In this document: positions 21,666 through 32,960 of the stretch, in pieces | Layout: every line of letters begins with the position of its first letter | Position numbering within the stretch: the stretch's first letter is position 1 | Origin: Adiantum capillus-veneris | Taxonomy: Eukaryota > Streptophyta > Polypodiopsida > Polypodiales > Pteridaceae | Direction: 5' to 3' | NCBI GenBank assembly: GCA_014529385.2 | Contig: CM043964.1 | Span: 139,278,529-139,342,528, forward strand | DNA: 64,000 nt | Program-made: the position numbers and the translations under genes | The notes under the pieces: generated by a model | Seen by the model: the letters and a program-made list of their open reading frames with translations, nothing else | Databases searched by the model: none | Told to the model about the DNA's origin: nothing

Positions 21666-21781
21666 CCAAGAGGGCTTGGCCTAGTGGTTAAAGTGAATGG
21701 GTGGGTGCGTAAGGACCCAGGTTCAACCCCTGGTGATATGGTATGCCCTCTGTTGGGGAGGGTATTGCAAAAAAAAAAAAA
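21666..21781 (+). mobile_element. tRNA-derived SINE
   Basis: A polymerase III A-box (TGGCCTAGTGG at about 21,676-21,686) and B-box (GGTTCAACCCC, 21,720-21,730) are followed by a tail ending in A13. An 18-bp target duplication GAATGTGTGGCAAGATAA flanks it exactly (21,648-21,665 and 21,782-21,799). The perfect duplication says the insertion is recent. Body is about 116 bp. It lies in the first intron region of the transposon's plus-strand gene. Confidence 0.92.
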
Positions 21782-22320
21782 GAATGTGTGGCAAGATAAT
21801 CGTGGATTGTAACTATTAATGATGCATGTGTGAGTTTAGAATTTATTTCTGGAATGTATATGCATTGTGCACATCTAATTGATCACCCTTGTGAATGCTT
21901 TATAAAAATGCATCATCCAGTTTGAAGCATCATGCAGCTTGAAGCATGAATGCAGATTTTATCAAGTGTGTGTGCATGCTTATACGAATGCATCATGCAG
22001 GTTCAAGCATGAATGCATTTAACTATTGATGTTGTATCTATGTGGCATTTGTGATTTTTTCAGGATGAAGAACTAGGCTACAAAAGGACCTTCAAACTCT
22101 GACAAGGGTACACCTAGGAAGGGAAAGAGCTCTACGCAGGAGTCGCCTATCAAAACAGGTTAGATGCATCATGCATGCATTTCTAAAATTGGTTTTATGT
22201 CTTGTAAATTTTTTGAATTTTTTGCACATGCATGCTACAAAAAGAACTTCCGAGTCCCCCAAGGGTACACCTAAGAAGAAAAATGTTCAGCAGGTTAGAT
22301 GCAGGTATTTCCCCCATGGA

Positions 22321-23420
22321 TTCACTTAAAGTGTTGCTTTAGTAGGAAAAAGTAGTGTGCACACCACTAGTAAATATCAAGTGGGGGAACCCCACTTTTT
22401 ATGGGTACAGCACCACTGATAGGCTGTGTTGAAGTGGTGCACCTGCAACACCCTTTAAAGTTGGGCAGAAACCATGGTTGCATCACTACATAGTTATGCT
22501 GATATGGTGCACCATCTCTTAAAGGTGATACTGGACCACTTTAAAGTGCTGGGCATCACTAAAAAGAGGTAAGGCTCTAGTAAAAAATGGCGATACAATG
22601 GGTGCATCACTTTCCAGTGGAAAACCCTAACTATTTTGTGGTGAAGCATCACTTTTAAGCGAAGCATCACGATGGTGCACCACTTTTCAGTGGTTCTACA
22701 CACTTTTAAGGTACCGAATAATGTTCTAGTTAAGAAGCACCACTTTATAGTGGTGAAGACCACTATAAAGTGGTCAACATCACTATAAAGTGGTGAACAC
22801 AACTATAAAGTGGTGCTTCTTAACTAGAACGTTATTCGGTACCTTAAAAGTGTGTAGAACCACTGAAAAGTGGTGCTTCTTAACCTGAACGTTATTTGGT
22901 ATAAGGTAGTAAACACCAATAAAGTGGTGTTCACCACTTTTTGTGGTTCAAATCACATTTAAGTGGTGGTGTGTGATGGTCAACCACTTTCAGTGCTGTA
23001 GAACCACTTTTTAGTGATGCTTTACAAAAGTGCAATAATCTTTAGTTCTGCATCTTTGCTAAAAGTGGTGGTTAAGTGCTTTTAAGTGATGAAGCTTTAC
23101 AAGGAGATACCACATTCTATTGGTGTAGCACCACTTTTTAGGAGTGTAGCACCAGTTTTAAGTTGTGTACAACAATTCATATCAGTGTAGCACAAATGAA
23201 CAGTGGTTCAACTCACTTTTATGTGCTAGAGCACCACTTTAAAGTGGTGAAGAAACACCAAAAGGTGATGTATCACCAACAAATAGTGGTGTAGAAAGAC
23301 TTTTTAGTGTTACCTAACCAGTTTTAAGTGGTTGAGAACCATTTAGTGGTACACCACCACTTAACAATTTTGCAGTACCACTAAGAATGGTGCAGAAATC
23401 ATTTCAACCACTTCTTATTG
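22321..23420. repeat. Palindrome array, intron of the RING-like gene
   Basis: Dozens of degenerate units of the form CACCACTTTnAAGTGGTG spaced roughly 20-45 bp apart, many self-complementary (for example around 22,740-22,820). A longer inverted pair is also present: CGAATAAYGTTCTAGTTAAG near 22,713-22,737 and its complement near 22,817-22,845. No coding sequence. Confidence 0.88.
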
Positions 23421-25980
23421 TTGATAAAACAAGTTTAATTATGGCTCATTACATACTAACATGCATTCATATATGTTTGTACAGGGAGGTGGACAGTACC
23501 ACGGGTGGCCTTACCCACTCAAACAAAATTTTGCTTCACCAAGGAAGACTTTCATACCGAATATGGGCTATGCTTGGTTGGCCAGGATCCAAAGCTCCTA
23601 TGTGATGATGATCTCTCAGATGAGGAGTGGCTTAGGGTATGGCTTTACAAGCGCCACCAAAAGGAGAAGATGCCTTTAAAGGGGCTGAGGTCTCCTGCTA
23701 TACCACAAAGTATATCAGGGAGCTCCCCCAAACAACGAGGTTGGCGTGCATTTTGCACATGGATTTACGTGGCAGAAGTGCAAGGACGCTGAAGATTCTG
23801 AAGGTTTAGTTGCATGGGCTGTGTATGCTGAAGGTGTTATCAAAATGTTACGCCAACATAAAACTTTAAATAGGAAATTGGAGAAATGGAGGTCCACAAA
23901 CGGTCCATGTCTTGCAAGCGAGTGGAAATTTAATGCAGAAAATATGCCTAATTACACTAACAGTACTGGCACAGGCTTTGACTGGCAGACATACTCAGGT
24001 GGACATCAATTTTCAGGGTAGGCTAAGGAGGAATTTCTAAAGAAGCGGGCCTTTGGCTCGATGGGAACATTTGGAATGTCAAATGTTTCCTCGACTACAT
24101 TTTCTGCGTCAACGGCTGATGTAGCAGCTTTTTCTAACATGAAGGCTAATGCTGCTGAAAAGTTAAAAGAGAAGCAGCAATGTCTCGAAGCGATAAAAAT
24201 TGCTTTAGATCAATCAAAGACAAAGAGATATGAGCAGGTTGGTTTGATGTGAGACACCACCAAGATCATAGAGAGACTGAACAAGGATATGGAGGAACTC
24301 AAGTTGCATAAGGCTGGGCTTGTACCAAACGAGGAAGCAATGGCAAAGCTTGAGACCTTGATTCAAATCATAAAGGAGGCTCTCAAAGACATGGGACTTG
24401 ATATTGAAGTGCACAATCTCGATAACCTAGGTGAAGAGGCAGCACATTTACAGGTATGTAAGCTTGATTGATTCACCAAGTAGTAGTTGATATTACTTAA
24501 AAGTGGTTAAACTCTAATTAGAAAAAAATGGTTAGAGACCATTTTATATGGTAAAAGACCACTTAAATGTGTTTATATAACACTCTTAAGTGGTACCACA
24601 TAAAGTGATGAAGACTCCTGAAAGTAATGCACAAACACTTATACTGTTTTATAAAGTACACAGTGCTATTTTTTTACAGGGTCAGCATGACACTTTGTTA
24701 TGGGAAGTAGAAGTGGCGACAGGGCATCTTCGGTTTGCGGAAACGACTATTAATTTGTTCAAGTCAAGAATGCCTATCCTTCCTGTCAGGCCGCCTGTTC
24801 ATTTGGGATCAGACAATAGCTGTGCGGAGTTAGGTGATTGTGATGCTTGTGGGATGTCTATCATGCAGACTGTTGTTACCGGTGTCTACATGCTACGGTG
24901 TCAACATCTGTATCACCCACTTTGTTTTGTAACTGCCTGTAAGTCTGCCGGCCAGTGTCTATTTCATGGATGTGAGGAAACTTTAAAAGATGCTTTGAAG
25001 CTGCTGGCACCTGAAGAGGCAAACATGGATGAGCATGTTGGTACAGGTAATCGATGTTTTTATACCTTATCATATGAAGCTGATTGTAGATTCATTTCTT
25101 GACCAGTTTTTTTCTTTTCTCTATGTAATTGCAGAGAAAGATCCAATGGAAGGCATATTTGGATCTCATGTTGATGGAATTCGTAATAATCTGTGGAACA
25201 TTCTTCTCTTTGAATGTTCACATAACTTAATATTGAGTATTATTACATTGTCTTTTATGTAGCACACTCCCAAACTGGATCATCACGCAAGCCCAATATT
25301 GATATCATGTGTGGTGGGTGCGGGGATAAGAATGCATCCCAGAAACAAGCAGATGAAGACACTCCGGACCAACAAAAGGCTGAAAAAAGGGTTGCAAAAA
25401 GAGCAAATGTAGTGGGAGCTCAAGGTGATGCATCCAAGGAGTCAGGCGAGGTGCCTTTGAAGCCAGAACCTGCAATGAACAAGGACGTAGAGGACACTAA
25501 AAAATCATCTGAGAAGCCAATTGAAAAGGATACAACAGTGAACTTGTCTGATGAGGACGTGGATCTTTATATTGTAGATGTTTGTGCAGAGATTTTGGGG
25601 CATAGGAAAAAGAGGAGCAACCCTGAAGAGCACGCCACACCAAAGAAAAAAGCTAAGGCTGCATCCGAGCCTCCAGAGCCTACTCCAAGAGGTAAAAATC
25701 CAAGGAGCCTTCATCTGCTCGGAAAAATACTAACCTCCAAGCACTCAACCTTAAACCTCCCAAATCAAAGTCCCGCAAGAAACTTCTGTAGCCCCTATTA
25801 ACCTTTTGTACTTTGTAGCCTCTTTGTAATTTGGTCTTTGTACCCTCATTTTGATGATAATGAAACGATGGCTTTATTTTTCGTTCACTAGTTGTTTATT
25901 GCTCATTGATTGTCTATTTATTGTACTCATATTGTTCATTGACTGTCTATTTATTGTACTCGTATTGTTCTTTCCGACAT

Positions 25981-27053
25981 CATCTTGAGCATCTTCAAGT
26001 AGAGCTTATTTTTTCTCCAGTATCTCCTACCAAGTGGACTATTGTTGCCATAGAAGTTCAGGAAATTAATGAAATGGAAATCAATAGCCTGGAAGGTATA
26101 CTTTTCAAGTGTATTTTGAAAAGGTTAATATGTCAGTCTGATTGAGGTTTTTAAGACATGGTACTTGTCTATAGCAGAACTTATCTGGATTGGAGATATT
26201 CAAGAACCAGATGAGAAGGTTGAAGACATAGCAGCTAAGTAGGATGCAGATGTAACACAAGATAAAGTAGAGGAAGACCAGGAACCAGCAGTTTTCCCCG
26301 AAATTGAGGAGATTTTGCCATGGATGGGGATATCTTGTTTCGAATTTTTGCAAGATCAAAAAGCTCACCATCCTTGATCTCGATGGAGTATTTGTGAAAT
26401 GAGATGTAAGCAAACATGATCCAAAGACTGGACAAATTAAACACCCTCCACTTCCAGCTTCCAACAGAGTTAAACTAAAAAGAGTGGACGAGAAGTTGTG
26501 GATCTACTACCGTAGAGATGTTGAGAAATTTGTTTGGGATTTGAGGCAAATAGTAGATGCAATGATTTGGAGCACTTGTACTGCTGCTAACATTGAGCTA
26601 ATCCTCAGTACATGTTGGCTAGACATATGGTAACATAGGACTTATTACTTTAGGGATCTCTTCTCAAACTGGCAATGTGAGAAGTGGTCGTATTTTGAAG
26701 AGATTGTTGGAGCTCCAAGAGACCTTGCAGGTGAACCTATGGCTTTGAAGCCCCTTTACCATGTCTGGAACAAGTTTCCAGAATATGACTCCTCTCGGAC
26801 ATTGCTGGTAGATGACTCCAGATATAAAAATATGCGCAATGTCTGGGACAATTGTATATGTCCACCCACCTTTGATCCTCTTGATGAAAACCAAGACCCT
26901 GATTACATCACGTGCACACTGTTGCCATGGCTGTGCAGATGGGCACTAACCCCCAATTCCCTGGAGTATACAAAGGCAAACCCCATCAGCAATCCCAAAG
27001 ATGAACTTTCGATTCTAGCCTTTGAGCACTTTGTTATAAATGGAGATGAATGA
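25981..27053 (+). pseudogene. FCP1/NLI-interacting-factor-like HAD phosphatase, broken
   Basis: Exons about 25,981-26,097, 26,176-about 26,330 and about 26,349-27,053. The last exon reads KLTILDLDGVFVK (HAD motif I, DxDGx), then YYRRDVEKFVWDL and MIWSTCTAANIELIL (motif II region, WTS/T in FCP1), WNKFPEYDSSRTLLVDDSRYKNM (motif III/IV, LLVDDS) and ends SILAFEHFVINGDE with TGA at 27,051. This is the order of the FCP1 homology domain, whose members dephosphorylate RNA polymerase II tail repeats or similar serines. Stops at 26,240 (TAG), 26,400 (TGA) and 26,631 (TAA) break it, each one C-to-T step from CAG, CGA and CAA. It lies between the RING-like gene and the transposase inside the transposon. 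Confidence 0.72.
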
Positions 27054-27199
27054 GATTGTACATCTGTAATTTAAGAAACTTATATATTGTACATTCTTGG
27101 TGGATATGTAGAAGTTTCTAGATAATTGTTGTAATATACTTTTTGTAATATACATAAGTTTTGGCACTTTACATGTCTCTGCACTATACATGTCTCTAC

Positions 27200-27470
27200 A
27201 CTTCTGAATGTCTCAGAACCACTTTTTAGTGGTGCTAAACCCCTAAAACGTGGTTAAATTTTTATTGTGTTATTGCAACAGTTTTTCTGGAACTGCAACA
27301 CCATTTAATGGTGATGTTCGGGGGGGAGTGGTGAAGCATTCTTAACCACTTTTTAGTGGTGCTAAACCACTTAGCACCACTAAAAAGTGGTAAATTTTTA
27401 TTGAGTTTTTCTGGAACTGCAACACTTTCTAGTGGTGATGTTTGGGGGGGGAGGGGGGAGTGGTGAAGAA
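27200..27470. repeat. Palindrome units between the converging genes
   Basis: Same family of units (CCACTTTTTAGTGGTGCT at 27,220 and 27,340, CACCACTAAAAAGTGG at 27,376), here in the short gap between the 3' ends of the phosphatase-like gene and the transposase. Also a G-run patch at 27,442-27,460. Confidence 0.8.
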
Positions 27471-27625
27471 TTCTCAAAAACCAACATGTCAATTCCATCG
27501 TACGTTTACACAAATTCCATCTTGTTCAATCTTTCACTAGATGATATAAAATCAGATTTGATTTACAATTCAAAGGGCATGCTATTGTATATTGCCTCAT
27601 GGTTTTCATTGGAAAGTTTGAACAC

Positions 27626-30600
27626 TTATCCTATGCCATCGAGCACTACAGGCTCCATAGGGAACTTTATTGCCCTTATCAAGTGGGAATATATGAAAAC
27701 TACTGGCTTGTTATCCCACAGCTCATACAAGTTTGCTTGTAGGGATTTATACCAATGGCCCGTGACCATATAAGTATGCTTCTCTATCTTGTTGCCCCAT
27801 GCATCAATTTGCTCGTTAGTTGTTAGGCCCTTAGCTACTACACACTTCAAAATGTAGAAGTCAACAACCTCCTCATTATTTTCTTGAGAAGTGACAACAA
27901 AATTGTCTCCAGGTGTGAGAGCATCACTTAAGGAGTCATAATGACCTGCATAAGTGGCACCATGGAACTCCTCATCGTCTGAGTCTCCGTATGATTGGGA
28001 ATCATTAGCAAGTGGCTCCAAAGTGTGATATTGCCACGTCTCCACATGTGATCTATTCATACACCTTCTCCAATGGCCAAGCCTGCAAGGAAAACAAAAG
28101 CATGATAACCGTTTTGATCTCAATGCACAAGTGTTGTTCTTAGAATACACATTCACACAGTGCATTGCTCTTGAGCCCTTCAATGGTTTGCAGTTCCATT
28201 GATGGGATCGTTGAACATCGCCTAGACTGACCTCCCATAACACCCTACTGACCTCCCTCTTTTGCTTGTCATACATAGCAGCTGCTCCAGCATTGAGATG
28301 CATTCTCAAAAAAGAGACAACTTCAATTGCACAAGTCAACCGCACGCTATTTTTCTTCAATTGCTCATGAGTTACAGCCCTTTTAATGACAGTCCCAGCC
28401 CCATCATGTTCCCCCTTTCCATGTCCTGAGCAAAAAAAATTCCAATTCATTTCCATGCCAGTAAGGCTCCAATATCTAGCAACAAAGTAAAACGATCGCT
28501 TTGCTTTAAATTGTGAAGCTGCACCATCTGACCAGCCCCAATGTTTTTTAAAGCTTAGCCCTTGATCTCTCAAACATTGAGCATGTAAGAGAAAAGCATG
28601 CTGCACAAATAAGGTGTCATGTTGTTTATCATCTGAGACAAAAAAGTGCATGGTCTTCTTTATTGCACCTGATGCGATGCGAAAATAAGTAATCAAGACA
28701 AAGATAGTGACATGCTTAGTGTACCAATGCATTGATTGGATCTCATTTTGCTCCTTGAAGGAGTAGTTCTCTGCAAAGTCAACGACGGAGACAACCACAT
28801 CATCTGGAAACAAAGAATTGCAGTCCTTGAACTGTTGTGCTTGCCACCTAAATATAAAATTGTGAGTGACATACTTTTTCAAGTGGTCTTGGTACACTCG
28901 CAAAAGTTCTCTAAGCAACATTTTCTTGTGGACAATGTCTTTCACATTGCTCTTTCTAGCTTCATTGTTTAATCCAGTAGCACCCACTATATTTTCAAAA
29001 AACTTCACAGATACTTGCTTACTCTGCTCAACTTCTTCTCTTGGACAGATCTGAATATTATCTACACCACGTGCATTGCATGTTCCCATTAAGCATTGGT
29101 AGCTATGGAAACTATGTTCTGCAAGTATAGGGCAGAGTATAGACTCCAACAGTGAAGTGGTACTCATACTTGCATTTTTGTATGCAAGACATCCATGGTT
29201 GACAACTTCATCATGATGAAGGCATATAGGCAGCTGCACATGCAGCAAGAACCATGAAGATCAAAACTTTGAGTCCGCATGTGATTTACTGCCTCTTTAA
29301 GGAAAATCATTTGTACATGCACAATACAATAGCAGGTGTAGCGACCCCTCAATTTTCGGACAAAGAATGGTTTCATAGACTCGAAGCAACGTTGCGAAAT
29401 CTGCATACTTTCTCTTGAATCTTAAATAAAGCTCCACCTGCAATATACATGTATACAAATGTTAAAAATAAACTTAGCATTCAAAACTGGTTAAATTGTT
29501 TCAAAACATTAAAAAGTGATTCTATATCACTAAAAACTGGTGTGCACCACTAAAAACTAGTAATGAAACATTTAGTAGTATTGTTTTACCTGTGAAAATA
29601 ATGCACCACAAATACAAATTAGTGTAGAAACTAGTAACCATATAAAAAGGTAGAATATTAAGAGGTTGTGTGAGGACAACTTAATAGTGGTGAGAAACCG
29701 CATTGAGCGTAACTAAAAAGTGGTTTGGCACGACTTAAAAGTGAATTCAAACCACTTGACGGTGATGAACCGCCAATAAAAAATGGTGTGCACTGCTTGA
29801 ATATGGTGGGAAACAATTAAAAAGTGGAGAATAAGGACATGAAAGTCCTGGGGAAGTTCAGAACTAGCACTTAAAAGTAGCTGGGAGGGACAAAATACGA
29901 GGCGACAGACCAGCATTAGCACTAGATAGTAGTCCAACACAACTTGAAAGTGGAGGAGCTCTTGTGAAAAGTGTTTGATGACCACTTTAGAGTGGTGAGC
30001 GACTAGTTCAAAGTGGCCATTCACCAATTAAAATCTAGCACTTAAAAAGTAGCTGGGAGGGACAAAATACTAGGCAACAGACCAGCATCAGAACTAGATA
30101 GTGGTCCAACACAACTTGGAAGTGGAGGAGCTCTTGTGAAAAGTGCTTGATGACCACTTGAGAGTGGTGAGCAACTAGCTCAAAGTGGGCAATCACCACT
30201 TGAACGCGGATTCTGGTCACTTGAACGCGGATTCTGGCCACTTGAATGCGGTTTCTGGCCACTTGAAAGCGGGAACTTGCCGCTTGATTGCAGTGACGAG
30301 GTTTGAGCTACCACTTGAAAGTGGTGTCTCGCCACTTGGGAGTGGTGCCTCATCACTTGCATGGAGTGATGACTAACGTAGTGACTTAGCACATGAAAGT
30401 GGTGTCTCACCACTTGACAACCACTTGAAATTGGTGAGCAACTACTTCAAAGTGGGCAGTCACCACTTGAACGCTAATTCTGGTCACTTGAATGCGGTGT
30501 CTGGCCACTTGAAAGTGGGAGCTTGCCGCTTGATTGCAGTGACAAGGTTTTAGATACCACTTGAAAGTGGTATCTCACCACTTGATAACCACTTGAGAAT

Positions 30601-32556
30601 GGTGAGCAACTAGTTCAAAGTGGGTAGTCACCACTTGAATGCGGATTTTGGTCATTGGAATGCGGTGTTTGGCCACTTGAACGTGGTGTCTCACCACTTG
30701 CATGGAGTGATGACTAACGTAGTGACTTTGCACATGAGGTCTCACCACTTGATGACCACTTGAGAGTGGTGAGAAACTAGTTCAAAGTGGGCAGTCACCA
30801 CTTTAACGCGTTTTTTGGTCACTTGAATGCAGTGTCTGGCCACTTGAAAGCGGGAACTTTTCGCTTGATTGCAGTGAAAAGGTTTTAGTTACTACTTGAA
30901 AGTGGTGTCACACCACATGGGAGTGGTGCCTCACCACTTGCATGGAGTGATGGATTGATGGATTGATGTAGTGAATTAGCACATGAAAGTGGCTTCTCAC
31001 CACTTGAATGCGGCCAGACACCACGTGAAAGTGGTTTTTATACGTGTAAGTGTTGTGTGCACCGCTTCATTGTGATGTGACAGCACTTGTAAGTGTTTAC
31101 TAACAAAATGTGTTCAAACTCCACTAATATGGTTTTGGTTACCATCATAAGGTGGTGGGCACCATTTGTGCAGCAGTAGTAAAAAGTCTATGGCACTACT
31201 ATAACTGTTGCACCATGACTAAAAGCTGCTACATCACTTGGAAAAAGTGAGCTGCACCACCAAAAACGTTTGCACCTGTAACACCCCTACGAGTTTGTAA
31301 AACACATCTGTTAGCATTGGGTAAACAAGACGTTTTAGTGGGTGAACACCACTTTGTAGGGTTTATGGTGCAGCATTGGTGCATTTCTAGTAAAAACTGT
31401 TTCTTAAACATTAAAACCTGCTGCAAAACATTAAAAACTGGTTCAAACACACTAAAAAGTGGTGTGGAAACACAAGTAAAAGTGCTTCAAAAACATTTAG
31501 AACTATTGATCAAATTTTAGAAGTGGGTCAGATACAATTAGAGACCAGTATAGTAATGTTTCACCTTTTTTTAATGTTGCAGCACCACTAGAAAGTGGTG
31601 CAAAACACCAAAACAAGCTGTAGCACTAATAAAAAGAAGTATAGAAACATAATGTTGTGGTAGTAATGAGTTGTAGCACCAATAAAAAGTGGTGTAGAAA
31701 CATAATGTTGTGGTAGTAATGAGTTGTAGCACCAATAAAAAGTGGTGTAGAAACATAATGTTGTAGCAGGAATATGAGTTGTAGCACGAACAAAAAGTGC
31801 TAAAAAAATATATCAATTACCTGAGGCTCCTCAAGAAGGTGGATTGGATGCTTTACATATGAACATCTAGCTAGTATCTTACTGCAAACATCTTTCTTGT
31901 TGGGGGACACCCTCGTCTCATCTGTCCAAAATTGAAAGACTATGTCTTTAACATTTTGAGTGATGTAAGTTCTCTGTGCATCATCTCTATGACACGCAGA
32001 TGCAGGGAACGAACCATCGGATTCACTTGACACTTAATTATTAAGTGATGTTTGGCTGAATATAAGTTTCTTTTGTGGATCCCCATAAGCTTGGCAGCTT
32101 GCGGTATGCTCATGTCAGTGTTTTGCTCCTTGCTTCCACCATTCACCAACATCAACATTGCTGATTTCTTCACAAAAAACTCGTCTGAAGATCTTGGGAC
32201 CTTCACATGATTCAAAGTGTTGCGGATGTTTCTCAGCATAATTGCTTCCAACTCTTTGGATTTACTCTGCATAGTAAGGAAGCAAGGATGTTGAAGAAGT
32301 TCATCAAGGATTTCCTTCCTACCACTTGCATCCATTCCCATGGTTAATGTATCGAAGTGTTGTACCATAGATTGACATATCCTTCGTTTCTTTCTTTCAT
32401 CCATCCCCCCCATATTGCTTTCCGTCACAAAGTTGACCGTTGCCTTACGTTGCTTTCGTTTTGAGCAGCCCAATATTCTCTCATTAATTTTCTGCGCTGA
32501 AGTTGAGCTCTACTCAATGACGATGAGCTGATAGACAGTTCTTCACTGTGCTCCAT
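27626..32556 (-). pseudogene. Sola-like DDD transposase, two exons, broken
   Basis: Exon 1 runs from ATG at 32,556 to 31,821 (donor after ...HLLEEPQ) and encodes a basic N-terminal region with a helix-turn-helix-like stretch SIPQAAKLMGIHKRNLY. A 2.4-kb intron ends at the acceptor before 29,437. Exon 2 encodes ISQRCFESMKPFFVR, a Cys-rich part, then an open 540-codon frame (29,248-27,626). This contains VVDFAENYSF (candidate first Asp, residue 157 of that frame), HWGWSDGAASQFK (second, residue 251), FFCSGHGKGEHDGAG (third, residue 282) and a C-terminal CFCFPCRLGHW finger. This D...SDG...HGKGxxDG order is seen in Sola-type transposases, which cut and paste DNA with 4-bp duplications. Slips near 32,480, 32,040, 29,400 and 29,235 break it. 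Assignment to Sola is from memory of the motif pattern. Confidence 0.72.
29480..31800. repeat. Palindrome array, 2.3-kb intron of the transposase gene
   Basis: The intron is almost wholly made of degenerate CCACTTGAAAGTGGTG-type units. Within it are higher-order repeats: a block of about 200 bp recurs (29,860-30,010 and 30,040-30,190; a CACTTGAACGCGGATTCTGG block from 30,195 on recurs near 30,470, 30,640 and 30,800). Nearer the acceptor the core is ...TTGAAAG..., nearer the donor ...TTTAGTG... or ...AAAAAGTGG.... No coding sequence. Confidence 0.88.
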
Positions 32557-32739
32557 TGTTGCAGTACTTTCAAAGGATTGCTCTACAAGAAATACAATAC
32601 AAATCATAACTACACGCTATACTTTTAATTAATACATGGCACTTCTTGCACTAATTAGCAAGATACTAACAAAGCATAATAAGTGTTTACATACCTCAAG
32701 AATCATCAAGTAGAAGAGGAACCTATAGAGATAGAGTTC

Positions 32740-32960
32740 GTGAGAGAGAGAGAAAGAGTGATGAGAGAGAGAGAGAGAGAGATGAGCGCGAGCTCAGATA
32801 CAAGAGGAGCCATGCTTAGAGAGAGAAAGAGAGAGAGAGAGAGGGGGTTGGGCGATATAGCAAGCTCAGCAAGAGTTCCGTGAGAGAGAGACAGAGAGGA
32901 GCTAGATAGAGCTCCAAGAGAGATCTCAGAGACAAAGAAAACTCAAAGCAGAGAGAAAGC
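32740..32960. repeat. Interrupted (GA)n-rich leader of the transposase gene
   Basis: Purine-rich tract of GA runs broken by other bases, upstream of the transposase start, so (CT)-rich in its leader. Similar CT-rich leaders are common in plant genes. Confidence 0.7.

Larger units (their letters stand above)
21451..25791 (+). pseudogene. Transposon passenger gene: coiled-coil protein with RING-like zinc finger
   Basis: Exon model by GT/AG and phase: 21,451-21,497, 22,064-22,158, perhaps about 22,235-22,293, 23,485-24,453, 24,680-25,046, 25,135-25,182, 25,263-25,791. The last four junctions keep phase. The exon from 23,485 encodes a domain with FCFTKEDFHTEYG...DEEWLRVWLYK, then helix-rich coiled-coil (about 24,130-24,440). 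Exon 24,680-25,046 encodes CDACGMSIMQ...CQHLYHPLC...C...C, a Cys/His spacing like a RING-H2 finger, which in known proteins binds zinc and often ubiquitin-conjugating enzymes. The C-terminus is acidic then Lys-rich (nuclear-signal-like). Stops: TAG 22,074, TAG 24,019, TGA 24,250; slips near 23,740 and 25,690. The family is unknown to me. Confidence 0.6.

Noticed and set aside
21669-21740. tRNA gene
   Set aside because: A- and B-boxes are present but the flanking 18-bp duplication and A-tail show a SINE; no cloverleaf with a closed acceptor stem.
24213-25073. Minus-strand ORFs opposite the RING-like gene (for example 24,214-24,414 and 24,876-25,073)
   Set aside because: Shadows of the plus-strand exons, whose splice phases agree and whose translation has the Cys/His finger.
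30185-30376. ORF with repeated HLNADSG peptides
   Set aside because: Translation of the palindrome array inside the transposase intron; no support as protein.
22321-31800. CRISPR array
   Set aside because: Units are degenerate, self-complementary and irregularly spaced, with no constant repeat or unique spacers, in a plant transposon.
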